Of a stretch of 7,911 nucleotides of DNA, positions 1-5,956 are shown piece by piece (position 1 is the stretch's first letter; every line of letters begins with the position of its first letter). The translations under genes and the position numbers were made by a program. This DNA comes from Thermoleophilia bacterium (GTDB lineage: Bacteria > Actinomycetota > Thermoleophilia > Gaiellales > Gaiellaceae): assembly GCA_025934335.1 (NCBI GenBank), contig JAICYG010000126.1:1-7911 (forward strand), given 5' to 3'. Below the pieces are notes generated by a model. It did not search any database. It had not been told where the DNA came from and saw nothing but the letters and a program-made list of their open reading frames with translations.

Positions 1-43
1 ACGAGCCTCTGCCGTGCCTCGAGGCGGTCGAAGTCGGTGTCAC
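1..43 (-). other. Possible start of a further gene downstream of trpA (cut by window edge)
   Basis: A GTG at 41-43 overlaps the trpA stop codon (40-42) in the same GTGA arrangement seen at three other junctions of this operon, and its frame stays open to the window edge (VTPTSTASRHGRGS). Another frame of the same stretch reads TDFDRLEARQRL with strongly GC-rich third positions but has no visible start codon. Thirteen codons cannot decide between them, and no product can be named. No terminator is seen after trpA, so the transcript probably continues. Confidence 0.2.
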
Positions 44-771
44 ATCACCGGTGCGTCGATGCCTGCCCGCAGGTCGCGCACGAGCGTTGCGAGCGCGGCC
101 GGGCCGTCCTCGGCGGCGGCGACGGCCGCGGAGCCGACGACGACCCCGTCCGTGTGAGTGGCGGCGGCGCGCGCGTGCGCGCCCGTCGAGATGCCGAAGC
201 CCGCGTAGAGCGGCACGTCCGTCAGCGCGCGGGCGCGCTCGGCGAGCGGCGCGAGCGTGGGGGCTAGATCGGCGCGAGCACCGGTTGTGCCCGTCACGGT
301 GACGAGGTAGAGCCAACCGTCCGTCGCCTCCGCCGCCAGGCGAAGCCGCTCATCCGTTGAGGTCGGCGCGACGAGCTGCACGCGCCGGAGCTCCGGCCGC
401 ATGTCCACCGGCAGGTCGGGGACGATCAGCGACGTCGCGCCGGCAGCGCGCGCGTCCCGCTCGAGCTCGCTCCACCCGTAGGCGTCGAAGATCGAGGCGT
501 AGGTCATCGGGACGAGGGGCACGTCGACGCGCGCACGGATCTCCGCCAGCACCTCGAGGCAGCGCACCGTGCGCATCCCCGCCGCGAGTGCACGCTCGCC
601 GGCCCGGCGGATCAGCGGCCCGTCGGCAAGCGGGTCGGAGAACGGGAAGCCGATCTCGATCACGTCGGCGCCCGCCTCGACCGCAGCCTGCGCGAGCTCG
701 GGCGTGTCCGGCATCGCCATCAGGTAGACGACGAGCGCCTTGGTGTCTGACACCTTCAAGGTGTCAGACAC
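40..771 (-). CDS. trpA: Tryptophan synthase alpha chain, N-terminally shortened
   Basis: TrpA cleaves indole-3-glycerol phosphate to indole and glyceraldehyde 3-phosphate; indole passes through a tunnel to TrpB. With the GTG start at 769-771 the protein has 243 residues, against about 260-270 usual. The TIM-barrel signatures are clear: IEIGFPFSDPLADGP carries the catalytic Glu39 and Asp50 (Glu49 and Asp60 in E. coli), Tyr155 lies in WLYLVT, loop 6 is GTTGA (161-165), and phosphate-binding GFGIS (191-195) and VVGSA (211-215) follow. The N-terminal helix before the first strand (KALVVYL) is absent; its place is taken by VSDTLKVSDT, encoded entirely by the palindrome at 742-772. The start is uncertain: GTG 771 gives an 8-nt overlap with the trpB stop, TTG 759 and GTG 753 are alternatives, and ATG 720 would cut into the first strand. 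None has a well-spaced Shine-Dalgarno site, so coupling to trpB translation is likely. The family call is certain. Confidence 0.93.
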   Translation of the reverse strand: MSDTLKVSDTKALVVYLMAMPDTPELAQAAVEAGADVIEIGFPFSDPLADGPLIRRAGERALAAGMRTVRCLEVLAEIRARVDVPLVPMTYASIFDAYGWSELERDARAAGATSLIVPDLPVDMRPELRRVQLVAPTSTDERLRLAAEATDGWLYLVTVTGTTGARADLAPTLAPLAERARALTDVPLYAGFGISTGAHARAAATHTDGVVVGSAAVAAAEDGPAALATLVRDLRAGIDAPVM

Positions 772-772
772 C
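742..772. repeat. 31-bp perfect palindrome made of two 13-bp palindromes
   Basis: Read on the plus strand, 742-754 is GGTGTC-T-GACACC, 755-759 is TTCAA and 760-772 is GGTGTC-A-GACACC. Each 13-mer is itself an odd-length palindrome, and the whole 31 bp is a perfect palindrome about base 757; the flanking bases 741 and 773 do not pair. It spans the trpB-trpA boundary: the minus strand takes Gly-Val-stop of TrpB and the possible GTG/TTG starts of TrpA from it. In RNA it could fold as one long hairpin or two small ones. There is no T-run, so it is not an obvious terminator. Its form suggests a dispersed repeat (REP/MITE-like) or a protein-binding site; copies elsewhere cannot be seen from this window. 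Confidence 0.9.
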
Positions 773-1882
773 GGTCTCGCGCCGCAGCACCTCGGCGAGA
801 TCCTTGTCGCCACGGCCGGAGAGGCACACGAGCACCAGCTCGCCATCACAGTCGAGCGCGCGGGCGAGCGCGTGCGACGACTCGAGGGCGGGGACTATGC
901 CCTCGGTCTCGCAGAGCCGGTGGAACGCCGCGAGCGCCTCCTCGTCGGTGCACGGCACGTACTCGGCGCGGCCGGTGTCGCGCAGCCAAGCGTGCTCGGG
1001 GCCGACGCCCGGATAGTCGAGACCGGCGGAGATGGAATGGGCGTCCATGATCTGGCCGTCATCGTCGGCGAGCAGCGACGAGCGCGCTCCGTGGAGCACG
1101 CCGCCGCGTCCCGTGCCGAGCGACGCGGCGCCGGCCGCCTCGACCCCGAGCAGGCGCACGGCATCGTCCTCGATGAAGTCGTAGAACATCCCGATCGCGT
1201 TCGAGCCGCCGCCGACGCACGCGACGACCACGTCCGGCAGGCGTTCCTCGATGACGAGGATCTGCTCGCGCGCCTCGCGGCCGATCACCCGCTGCAGCTC
1301 GCGCACGAGCTCCGGGTACGGCGCCGGGCCGACGCACGAGCCGATCACGTAGTGCGTCGTCTCGACATTCGCGATCCAGTCGCGGATCGCCTCGCTCGTC
1401 GCCTCCTTCAGCGTCTGCGTGCCGAACTCGACGGGCCGCACCTCCGCGCCGAGCAGGCGCATCCGTTCGACGTTCGGTGCCTGGCGGCGGATGTCCTCGC
1501 TGCCCATGTAGACGACGCACTCGAGGCCGAAGCGCGCGCACACCGTCGCGGTCGCGACCCCGTGCTGCCCCGCGCCGGTCTCCGCGATGATCCGCGTCTT
1601 CCCGAGCCGCTGGGCGATCAACACCTGCCCGAGCGCGTTGTTCAGCTTGTGCGCGCCCGTGTGCATCAGATCCTCGCGCTTCAGGTACACGCGCCGGTCG
1701 GGCGCGAAGCGGGCCGCGTGCGTCAGCGGCGTCGGCCGGCCGGCGTAGCTCGTGCGCAGCCAGTGGAGCTCCGACTGGAACGACAGGTCGTCGCGCAACG
1801 AAGACCACGCCTGCTCGAGCTCGTCGAGCGCCGGGATCAGCGTCTCGGGCACGTAGCGGCCGCCGTACTCGCCGAAGCTCAC
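764..1882 (-). CDS. trpB: Tryptophan synthase beta chain
   Basis: TrpB is the PLP enzyme that joins indole to L-serine to give tryptophan, in an alpha2-beta2 complex with TrpA. The 372-residue protein opens with SFGEYGGRYVPETL. HTGAHKLNN holds the Schiff-base Lys79 (Lys87 in E. coli) and ETGAGQHG holds the catalytic Glu101. GGGSNAIG (224-231) binds the PLP phosphate, SAGLDYPGVGPEHA follows, and SGRGDKD near the C terminus carries the Ser that contacts the PLP ring nitrogen. The start is the GTG at 1880-1882: it overlaps the trpCF stop as GTGA, and GGAGG lies 10 nt upstream. An open frame continues upstream but is low-complexity shadow sequence with no TrpB similarity. The final residues Gly-Val and the TGA stop (764-766) come from the 31-bp palindrome; the conserved core ends before it, so function should be intact. 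Confidence 0.97.
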   Translation of the reverse strand: MSFGEYGGRYVPETLIPALDELEQAWSSLRDDLSFQSELHWLRTSYAGRPTPLTHAARFAPDRRVYLKREDLMHTGAHKLNNALGQVLIAQRLGKTRIIAETGAGQHGVATATVCARFGLECVVYMGSEDIRRQAPNVERMRLLGAEVRPVEFGTQTLKEATSEAIRDWIANVETTHYVIGSCVGPAPYPELVRELQRVIGREAREQILVIEERLPDVVVACVGGGSNAIGMFYDFIEDDAVRLLGVEAAGAASLGTGRGGVLHGARSSLLADDDGQIMDAHSISAGLDYPGVGPEHAWLRDTGRAEYVPCTDEEALAAFHRLCETEGIVPALESSHALARALDCDGELVLVCLSGRGDKDLAEVLRRETGV

Positions 1883-3033
1883 GAGCGCGCCGCCTCCACG
1901 AAGCGCCGCACCGCATCGTGGTCCTTGATGCCGGGCTCCGACTCGGTGGAGCGCGCAGAGTCGACCGCCCAGGGCCGCACCGCCGCCACCGCCGCGGCGA
2001 CGTTCTCGGGGCCGAGCCCACCGGCGAGCATCACGCGCCCCGCGGTCGACCGGGCCCGCTCGAGGTGCGACGGGTCGCGCTCCCCCCACGGCAGGTCGAC
2101 GACGGTTCCCACACGCTCGCTGTTCCGGAACAGCACCGCATCACGCGAGCGGTGGCCGTTCTCGCGGCCGTAGAACTGGACGAGGTCGGCGTCGGTCTCG
2201 GCCGTCTCGCCGACGAACACGGCGACGCGCAGCACCGTGTCGGGCGCCTCCAGCAGCGCGTCCGTGCGCCGGGGGCTCTCCGCGGCGAGGATGAAGCCGA
2301 CCAGGTCGGCGCCCGCCTCGACCACCACATCGACGTCCTCCTGGCGCGTGAGGCCGCACACCTTGACGAGCGGCCGCTCGACGAGCTCGCGCAGCTTCGC
2401 GCCGGGGTCAGGCGCGCGCATCAGCGTCGAGCCGACGAGCACCGCCTGTGCCCCCGCCAGCTCGGCGGCGGCCGCCTGCGCCCGCGTCTCGATGCCGCTT
2501 TCCGCGATTACGACCCGGTCGCGCGGCGCGCGAGACACGAGCTCGAGCTGCGCGGTGCGGTCGATCGTGAACGTCGACAGGTCGCGGGCGTTCACGCCCA
2601 CGATCGGCGCGTCGAGTGCGACGGCCCGCTCGAGCTCGTCGGCGTCGTGCGCCTCGACGAGCGTGTCGAGGCCGAGCTCGGCGGAGGCGGCGAGCAGCTC
2701 GCGCATGCGTGCGTCGTCGAGATCGCGCAGAAGGAGCAGCGCCGCGTCGGCGCCGGCGCCGCGGGCCTCCTCGAGGTGCGCGCGCGTCGAGAAGAAGCCC
2801 TTCGCGAGCAACGGCAGGGACGTCGTCGCGCGTGCGGCGCGCAGGTCGTCCCACGAGCCGCCGAAGCGCTCGTCGACGAGCACCGACATCGCGCGCGCGC
2901 CGGCCGCCTCGTAGGCACGCGCCGTTGCGACGACGTCTCCGGCGGGCCGCAGGTCGCCCGCCGACGGCGAGCGCCGTTTGAACTCGGCGATCGCCCCGAA
3001 ACCGGGCTGCGCGAGCGCGGCGACGAGCTTCAC
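1879..3033 (-). CDS. trpCF: Fused indole-3-glycerol phosphate synthase / phosphoribosylanthranilate isomerase
   Basis: A bifunctional 384-residue protein carries two consecutive steps: TrpF isomerises phosphoribosylanthranilate to CdRP, and TrpC closes it to indole-3-glycerol phosphate. The TrpC half (1 to about 217) shows AIAEFKRRSPS with Glu17 and Lys19, LLAKGF with Lys78, Glu127 in TLVEAHD, Asn148 in VGVNARD and AESGI (178-181). The TrpF half (about 221-384) begins KVCGLTR with the catalytic Cys226, has Asp313 as the likely general acid, and binds phosphate through LAGGLGPENV and TESEPGIKD. TrpC lacks the usual 40-50 residue N-terminal extension; the TrpF half, about 165 residues, is short for the family's roughly 200. 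The start is GTG at 3031-3033, overlapping the trpD stop as GTGA, with AAGGG 9 nt upstream. One uninterrupted frame covers both domains, so this is a true fusion. The C-F order matches the E. coli enzyme. Confidence 0.95.
   Translation of the reverse strand: MKLVAALAQPGFGAIAEFKRRSPSAGDLRPAGDVVATARAYEAAGARAMSVLVDERFGGSWDDLRAARATTSLPLLAKGFFSTRAHLEEARGAGADAALLLLRDLDDARMRELLAASAELGLDTLVEAHDADELERAVALDAPIVGVNARDLSTFTIDRTAQLELVSRAPRDRVVIAESGIETRAQAAAAELAGAQAVLVGSTLMRAPDPGAKLRELVERPLVKVCGLTRQEDVDVVVEAGADLVGFILAAESPRRTDALLEAPDTVLRVAVFVGETAETDADLVQFYGRENGHRSRDAVLFRNSERVGTVVDLPWGERDPSHLERARSTAGRVMLAGGLGPENVAAAVAAVRPWAVDSARSTESEPGIKDHDAVRRFVEAARS
1893..1897 (-). promoter_or_regulatory. Ribosome binding site for trpB
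   Basis: On the minus strand GGAGG lies inside the last codons of trpCF, 10 nt before the GTG at 1880-1882. It supports that GTG as the trpB start rather than any upstream in-frame codon. Confidence 0.6.
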
Positions 3034-4049
3034 GCGGGGACGCCCTTCGAGAACGCGGCGAGCTCGTCGAGTCGCGCGGCTGCGGCGCCCGAGTCGATCG
3101 CCTCGCGCGCGACCTCGAGCCCCTCGCGCAGGTCGTCGGCGTGCCCGCCGGCAGCGATCGCCCCCGCCGCGTTCAGCAGGATCGCCGAGCGCCGGCCCCC
3201 GTTACCGCCGTGGAACACGTCCCTGATCTTCGCGGCGTTCTCGGTCGCGTCGCCACCGCGCAGCTCGGTCGGGTCGCAGCGCGGGACGCCGAGGTCGAGC
3301 GGGTCGATCTCGCGCCGCGTCACGTTGCCGTCGTGCACCTCGCAGACGAGGTTGGGGCCGGCGGGCGAGAGCTCGTCGACGCCGTCGGCGCCGTGCACGA
3401 CGAACGCCCGTCGTGCATCGAGTTGCGCGAGCACGTCGGCGATCACCGGCACGAGGTGCGCGGAGTAGACGCCGACGACCTGCGCGCGCGCGCCCGCCGG
3501 GTTCGTCAGCGGGCCGAGGACGTTGAAGACGGTGCGTGCGGCCAGCTCGTGCCGGACGGGACCGGCGTGCTTCATCGCCGGATGGTGGAGCGGCGCGAAC
3601 ATGAACCCGAAGCCGAGCGTGTCGATCGACTCGGCGATGCGCTCCGGGGGCAGCTCGAGGTCGAAACCGAGCGCCTCGAGCACGTCCGCGCTCCCCGACC
3701 GCGAAGAGACCGAGCGGTTGCCGTGCTTCGCCACGCCCGCGCCGGCCGCGGCCGCGACGAGCGCCGCGGCCGTCGAGATGTTGAACGTCTTGCCGCCGTC
3801 GCCGCCGGTGCCCGCGGTGTCGACGAGGTCGTCACGCGCCGGCCGCACTCCCACCGCATGCTCGCGCATCGCCTCCGCCGCGCCCGCGATCTCCGCCGGC
3901 GTCTCGCCCTTCAGCCGCAGCGCGACCAGGAACCCGCCGATCTGCGCCGGTGTCGCCTCGCCGGCCATGATCGTGCCCATCACGCGCCGCGACTCGTCGC
4001 GCGTCAGGTCCTCGCCGTCGAGCAGCCGTGCGAGGGCGGCCTGGATCAT
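3030..4049 (-). CDS. trpD: Anthranilate phosphoribosyltransferase
   Basis: TrpD transfers the phosphoribosyl group of PRPP to anthranilate, giving phosphoribosylanthranilate for TrpF. The 339-residue length is normal. An N-terminal helical domain (LTRDES, then GGFLVALRLKGET) precedes the PRPP-binding GTGGD (80-84), TFNIST (88-93), KHGNRSVSS (108-116) with SGSADVLEALG, and HPAMKHAGPVRHELAARTVF around 156-175 at the anthranilate site. VDELSP (224-229) holds the Asp-Glu pair that binds magnesium. The ATG at 4047-4049 overlaps the trpG stop as ATGA. I see no clear Shine-Dalgarno site before it, so it probably depends on ribosomes finishing trpG. The frame extends far upstream, but that part is antisense-type shadow sequence across trpG. 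TrpD is a separate protein here, not fused to TrpG as in E. coli. Confidence 0.97.
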   Translation of the reverse strand: MIQAALARLLDGEDLTRDESRRVMGTIMAGEATPAQIGGFLVALRLKGETPAEIAGAAEAMREHAVGVRPARDDLVDTAGTGGDGGKTFNISTAAALVAAAAGAGVAKHGNRSVSSRSGSADVLEALGFDLELPPERIAESIDTLGFGFMFAPLHHPAMKHAGPVRHELAARTVFNVLGPLTNPAGARAQVVGVYSAHLVPVIADVLAQLDARRAFVVHGADGVDELSPAGPNLVCEVHDGNVTRREIDPLDLGVPRCDPTELRGGDATENAAKIRDVFHGGNGGRRSAILLNAAGAIAAGGHADDLREGLEVAREAIDSGAAAARLDELAAFSKGVPA

Positions 4050-4612
4050 GCGTCGACGAAGTTCGCGGCCAGCTCGCGGCCGTTCGGAGTGAGCACGGAC
4101 TCGGGGTGGAACTGGACGCCGTCGGCCGGCAGGGAGCGATGCCGGACGGCCATCACCTCGCCGTCGGCCGCGGTCGCGGACACCTCGAAGCATTCGGGAA
4201 CCGAGGTTGCGGCGAGCGAGTGGTAGCGGCCGGCGGGCAGCTCGCGCGGCAACCCGTCGAAGATGCCGCGGCCGTCGTGCTGCACGACCGTCGCCTTGCC
4301 GTGCACGAGCTCGCGCGCCTGCCCGACGGTGCCGCCGAAGAGCTGCACGAGCGCCTGGTGCCCGAGGCAGACGCCGAGGGTGCGGACGCGCGGGCAGAGC
4401 CGCTCGAGGATCTGGAGCGACGCGCCGGCCGCCTCCGGGCGGCCGGGGCCGGGGGAGACGACGAGGTGCGTCGGCGCGAGCTGCTCTGCCTCGTCGGCGT
4501 CGATCTCGTCGTTCCGTCGCACGATCACCTCGGCTCCGAGCTCCTCGAACAGGTGGACGAGGTTGTACGTGAACGAGTCGTAGTTGTCGATCACGAGCAT
4601 GCGGGCGCTCAC
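4046..4612 (-). CDS. trpG: Anthranilate synthase component II, glutamine amidotransferase
   Basis: TrpG hydrolyses glutamine and passes ammonia to TrpE. It is a 188-residue class I amidotransferase domain: VIDNYDSFTYNL near the N terminus, the oxyanion-loop SPGPGRP (53-59), nucleophile elbow GVCLGHQ with Cys82, and the His169/Glu171 pair of the triad in VQFHPES. VHGK (103-106) is typical of the TrpG/PabA subgroup. The family also serves p-aminobenzoate synthesis (PabA); with no second copy visible, an amphibolic role is possible. Two starts are plausible. GTG at 4610-4612 overlaps the trpE stop as GTGA and has GGAGG 7 nt upstream; ATG at 4598-4600, four codons later, lacks such a site. I chose the GTG. 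Confidence 0.96.
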   Translation of the reverse strand: MSARMLVIDNYDSFTYNLVHLFEELGAEVIVRRNDEIDADEAEQLAPTHLVVSPGPGRPEAAGASLQILERLCPRVRTLGVCLGHQALVQLFGGTVGQARELVHGKATVVQHDGRGIFDGLPRELPAGRYHSLAATSVPECFEVSATAADGEVMAVRHRSLPADGVQFHPESVLTPNGRELAANFVDA

Positions 4613-5820
4613 GTGCCAGCCTCCGCGAGGTCGATCGCTGCTTCGAGCGCTGCGAGCTTGCGCAGGCACTCCTCGTGCTCGGCGCGCGGATCGCTCTCGG
4701 CGACGATGCCGGCGCCCGCCTGCAGCAGTGCGTGACCCTCGTGCAGCACGATCGTGCGAATCGCGATGCAGGCGTCGAGCGAGCCGTCGGGGAGCGCGTA
4801 GAGAACGGCGCCCGCGTACGGGCCGCGGCGGAAGCCCTCGAGTTCGGAGATGATCTGCATCGCGCGTATCTTCGGTGCACCGGACACGGTCCCGGCGGGG
4901 AAGGTTGCGCGCAGCAGGTCGAACGACGAGACGTCCGGCCGCAGCTCGCCCGCAACCTCGGAGACGAGGTGCGTGATGTGCGAGAAGCGCTCCGCCTCGA
5001 GGAACCGCTCGACCGTCACCGTGCCCGGCACGCACACGCGCGAGAGGTCGTTGCGGCCGAGGTCGACGAGCATTACGTGCTCGGCGCGGTCCTTCGCGGA
5101 CGCGAGCAGGCGCTCGGCGTCCCCGGCTCCGGGGCTCGTCGAGCCGGCGATCGGGTTCACCGACGCGCGCGTGCCCTCGCGCTTGACGAGCGTCTCCGGC
5201 GACGACCCGACGAGCGCGATCCCGTCGAGCTCCAGCAGGAAGAGGTACGGCGAGGGGTTCACACGGCGCAGGGCGCGGTAGAGGGCGACCGCGTCGGCGT
5301 CGGTGGCGCGCTCCGCGCGCTGCGAGAGGACGATCTGGAAGGCGTCGCCGCAGCGGATGTGCTCCTTGCACTGCTCGACGCCACGTTCGTAGGCGGCCTG
5401 TGCCGGGAAGCGCTCCATCGCGCCCGGCGTGGCGCGCGCGGCCCGGGTCGCGGGCAGCGCCTCGAGCGTGAGGTCGGCGGGCCCGGCAAGGACCTCCGCG
5501 ACGCCGAGCAGGTGGTCGAAGCGGAGGAGCACGTCGGCGACGACGAAGCGGCTCTCCGGGAGCCCGTGGCCGACGGTGGGCAGCACTACGCTCGGCTCGA
5601 GCCGAGCGACATGGTCGTACGCGAGGTAGCCGACGACCGCCTCGGCCGGCGTCTCTGCTTCCTCGAACGACACGAGGCGGTTGCCGCAACCGACGAGCGA
5701 GTAGCGGCCGAGCCGTCCGCGGTCGACTGACTCGAGCAGGAACGAGGCGCGGCCGCGCGTCCGCAGGTCGAGGTACGCGGCGAGCGGGGTGATCAGTGCG
5801 GTGTCGACGGTCGTCGTCAT
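4609..5820 (-). CDS. trpE: Anthranilate synthase component I
   Basis: TrpE converts chorismate and ammonia to anthranilate, the committed and normally tryptophan-inhibited step. The protein has 403 residues, about 100 fewer than common TrpE, mainly in the N-terminal half. FLLES (27-31) and NPSPYLFLL (188-196) match the tryptophan-binding feedback site. NPIAG (222-226) has Ala where aminodeoxychorismate synthase (PabB) has a nucleophilic Lys, favouring TrpE over PabB. RAEHVMLVDLGRNDL, HLVSEVAG, GTVSGAPKIRAM (310-321), RRGPYAGA and QAGAGIVAESDP complete the chorismate-binding domain. The Thr-Arg usually seen after PIAG reads Ser-Thr here. The ATG at 5818-5820 is the only reasonable start: the attenuator T-run ends just 8 nt upstream, and no Shine-Dalgarno site lies at normal spacing. 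Expression should be set by attenuation at trpL and by feedback inhibition of the enzyme. Confidence 0.96.
   Translation of the reverse strand: MTTTVDTALITPLAAYLDLRTRGRASFLLESVDRGRLGRYSLVGCGNRLVSFEEAETPAEAVVGYLAYDHVARLEPSVVLPTVGHGLPESRFVVADVLLRFDHLLGVAEVLAGPADLTLEALPATRAARATPGAMERFPAQAAYERGVEQCKEHIRCGDAFQIVLSQRAERATDADAVALYRALRRVNPSPYLFLLELDGIALVGSSPETLVKREGTRASVNPIAGSTSPGAGDAERLLASAKDRAEHVMLVDLGRNDLSRVCVPGTVTVERFLEAERFSHITHLVSEVAGELRPDVSSFDLLRATFPAGTVSGAPKIRAMQIISELEGFRRGPYAGAVLYALPDGSLDACIAIRTIVLHEGHALLQAGAGIVAESDPRAEHEECLRKLAALEAAIDLAEAGT
4620..4624 (-). promoter_or_regulatory. Ribosome binding site for trpG
   Basis: On the minus strand GGAGG lies in the last codons of trpE, 7 nt before the GTG at 4610-4612. 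It decides in favour of that GTG over the ATG twelve bases further on. Confidence 0.65.
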
Positions 5821-5828
5821 CGGATACG

Positions 5829-5851
5829 AAAAACGACCCTGTTCGGGTCGT
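5829..5851 (-). terminator. trp attenuator (intrinsic terminator before trpE)
   Basis: On the minus strand ACGACCC (5851-5845), loop GAACA and GGGTCGT (5839-5833) form a perfect 7-bp stem, followed by TTTT (a five-T run counting the last stem base). The run ends 8 nt before the trpE ATG. It lies downstream of the Trp-rich leader ORF, which is the position of a transcription attenuator: excess tryptophan should end transcription here, shortage should allow read-through into trpE. A 6-base segment CCGCCA (5859-5854) directly before the stem can pair with the tandem Trp codons (UGGUGG, one G-U). Its first five bases can instead pair with GGCGG at 5904-5900 in the leader. Which fold is the antiterminator needs a folding calculation. 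Confidence 0.88.
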
Positions 5852-5869
5852 CGTGGCGGTGCGGTCGTG

Positions 5870-5894
5870 TGCGGCGCGTCTTCCTACGCGCGCA
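5870..5894 (-). promoter_or_regulatory. Leader RNA hairpin enclosing the trpL stop codon
   Basis: On the minus strand TGCG+CGCGT (5894-5886) pairs with ACGCG (5879-5875) and CGCA (5873-5870), with one bulged C at 5874 and loop AGGAAG. That is nine G-C-rich pairs, with the TAG stop of trpL straddling stem and loop. It lies between the Trp codons and the terminator, where a pause or competing hairpin of an attenuator would be. A ribosome reaching the stop codon would open it; one stalled at the Trp codons would probably leave it folded. The role in switching is inferred. Confidence 0.6.
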
Positions 5895-5949
5895 GGCTCC
5901 CGCCCCGCTCGTGGCGCCAGGCCCACCAGTTCGAGGTCGGGACGGTCAT
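5884..5949 (-). CDS. trpL: trp operon leader peptide
   Basis: A 21-codon ORF starts at ATG 5947-5949 and ends at TAG 5884-5886. It begins MTVPTSNWWAWRH, with Trp codons 8, 9 and 11: three tryptophans in 21 residues. Together with the promoter just upstream, the terminator 33 nt downstream and trpE after it, this marks a regulatory leader peptide rather than a functional protein. When charged tRNA-Trp is scarce the ribosome should stall at TGG-TGG and change the folding of the following RNA. There is no Shine-Dalgarno site at useful spacing: GGAG touches the ATG directly. The -10 box ends 7 nt before the ATG, so transcription probably starts at or one base before it and the peptide is translated as a leaderless message, a common mode in Actinobacteria. 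Leader peptides of this type control trp genes in Streptomyces and Corynebacterium. Confidence 0.87.
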   Translation of the reverse strand: MTVPTSNWWAWRHERGGSLRA

Positions 5950-5956
5950 CTCCGCC

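Noticed and set aside
742..772. Palindrome as a transcription terminator between trpB and trpA
   Set aside because: No T-run follows on the minus strand, and termination here would uncouple TrpA from TrpB. A repeat or start-stop role fits better.
40..849. TrpA start at the ATG at 849 or 846
   Set aside because: These codons lie deep inside trpB in another frame. The extra residues (MMASWCSCASP...) are Cys/Ser-rich shadow sequence with no TrpA similarity.
740..2173. Long plus-strand open frame of 477 codons opposite trpB and trpF
   Set aside because: It is a high-GC shadow frame with Arg/Ala/Asp-biased composition. The minus strand carries the well-conserved trpB and trpCF here.
1918..3468. 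Long plus-strand open frame of 516 codons opposite trpCF and trpD
   Set aside because: It is antisense to clearly functional genes and has no recognisable domain; the open length follows from the GC bias.
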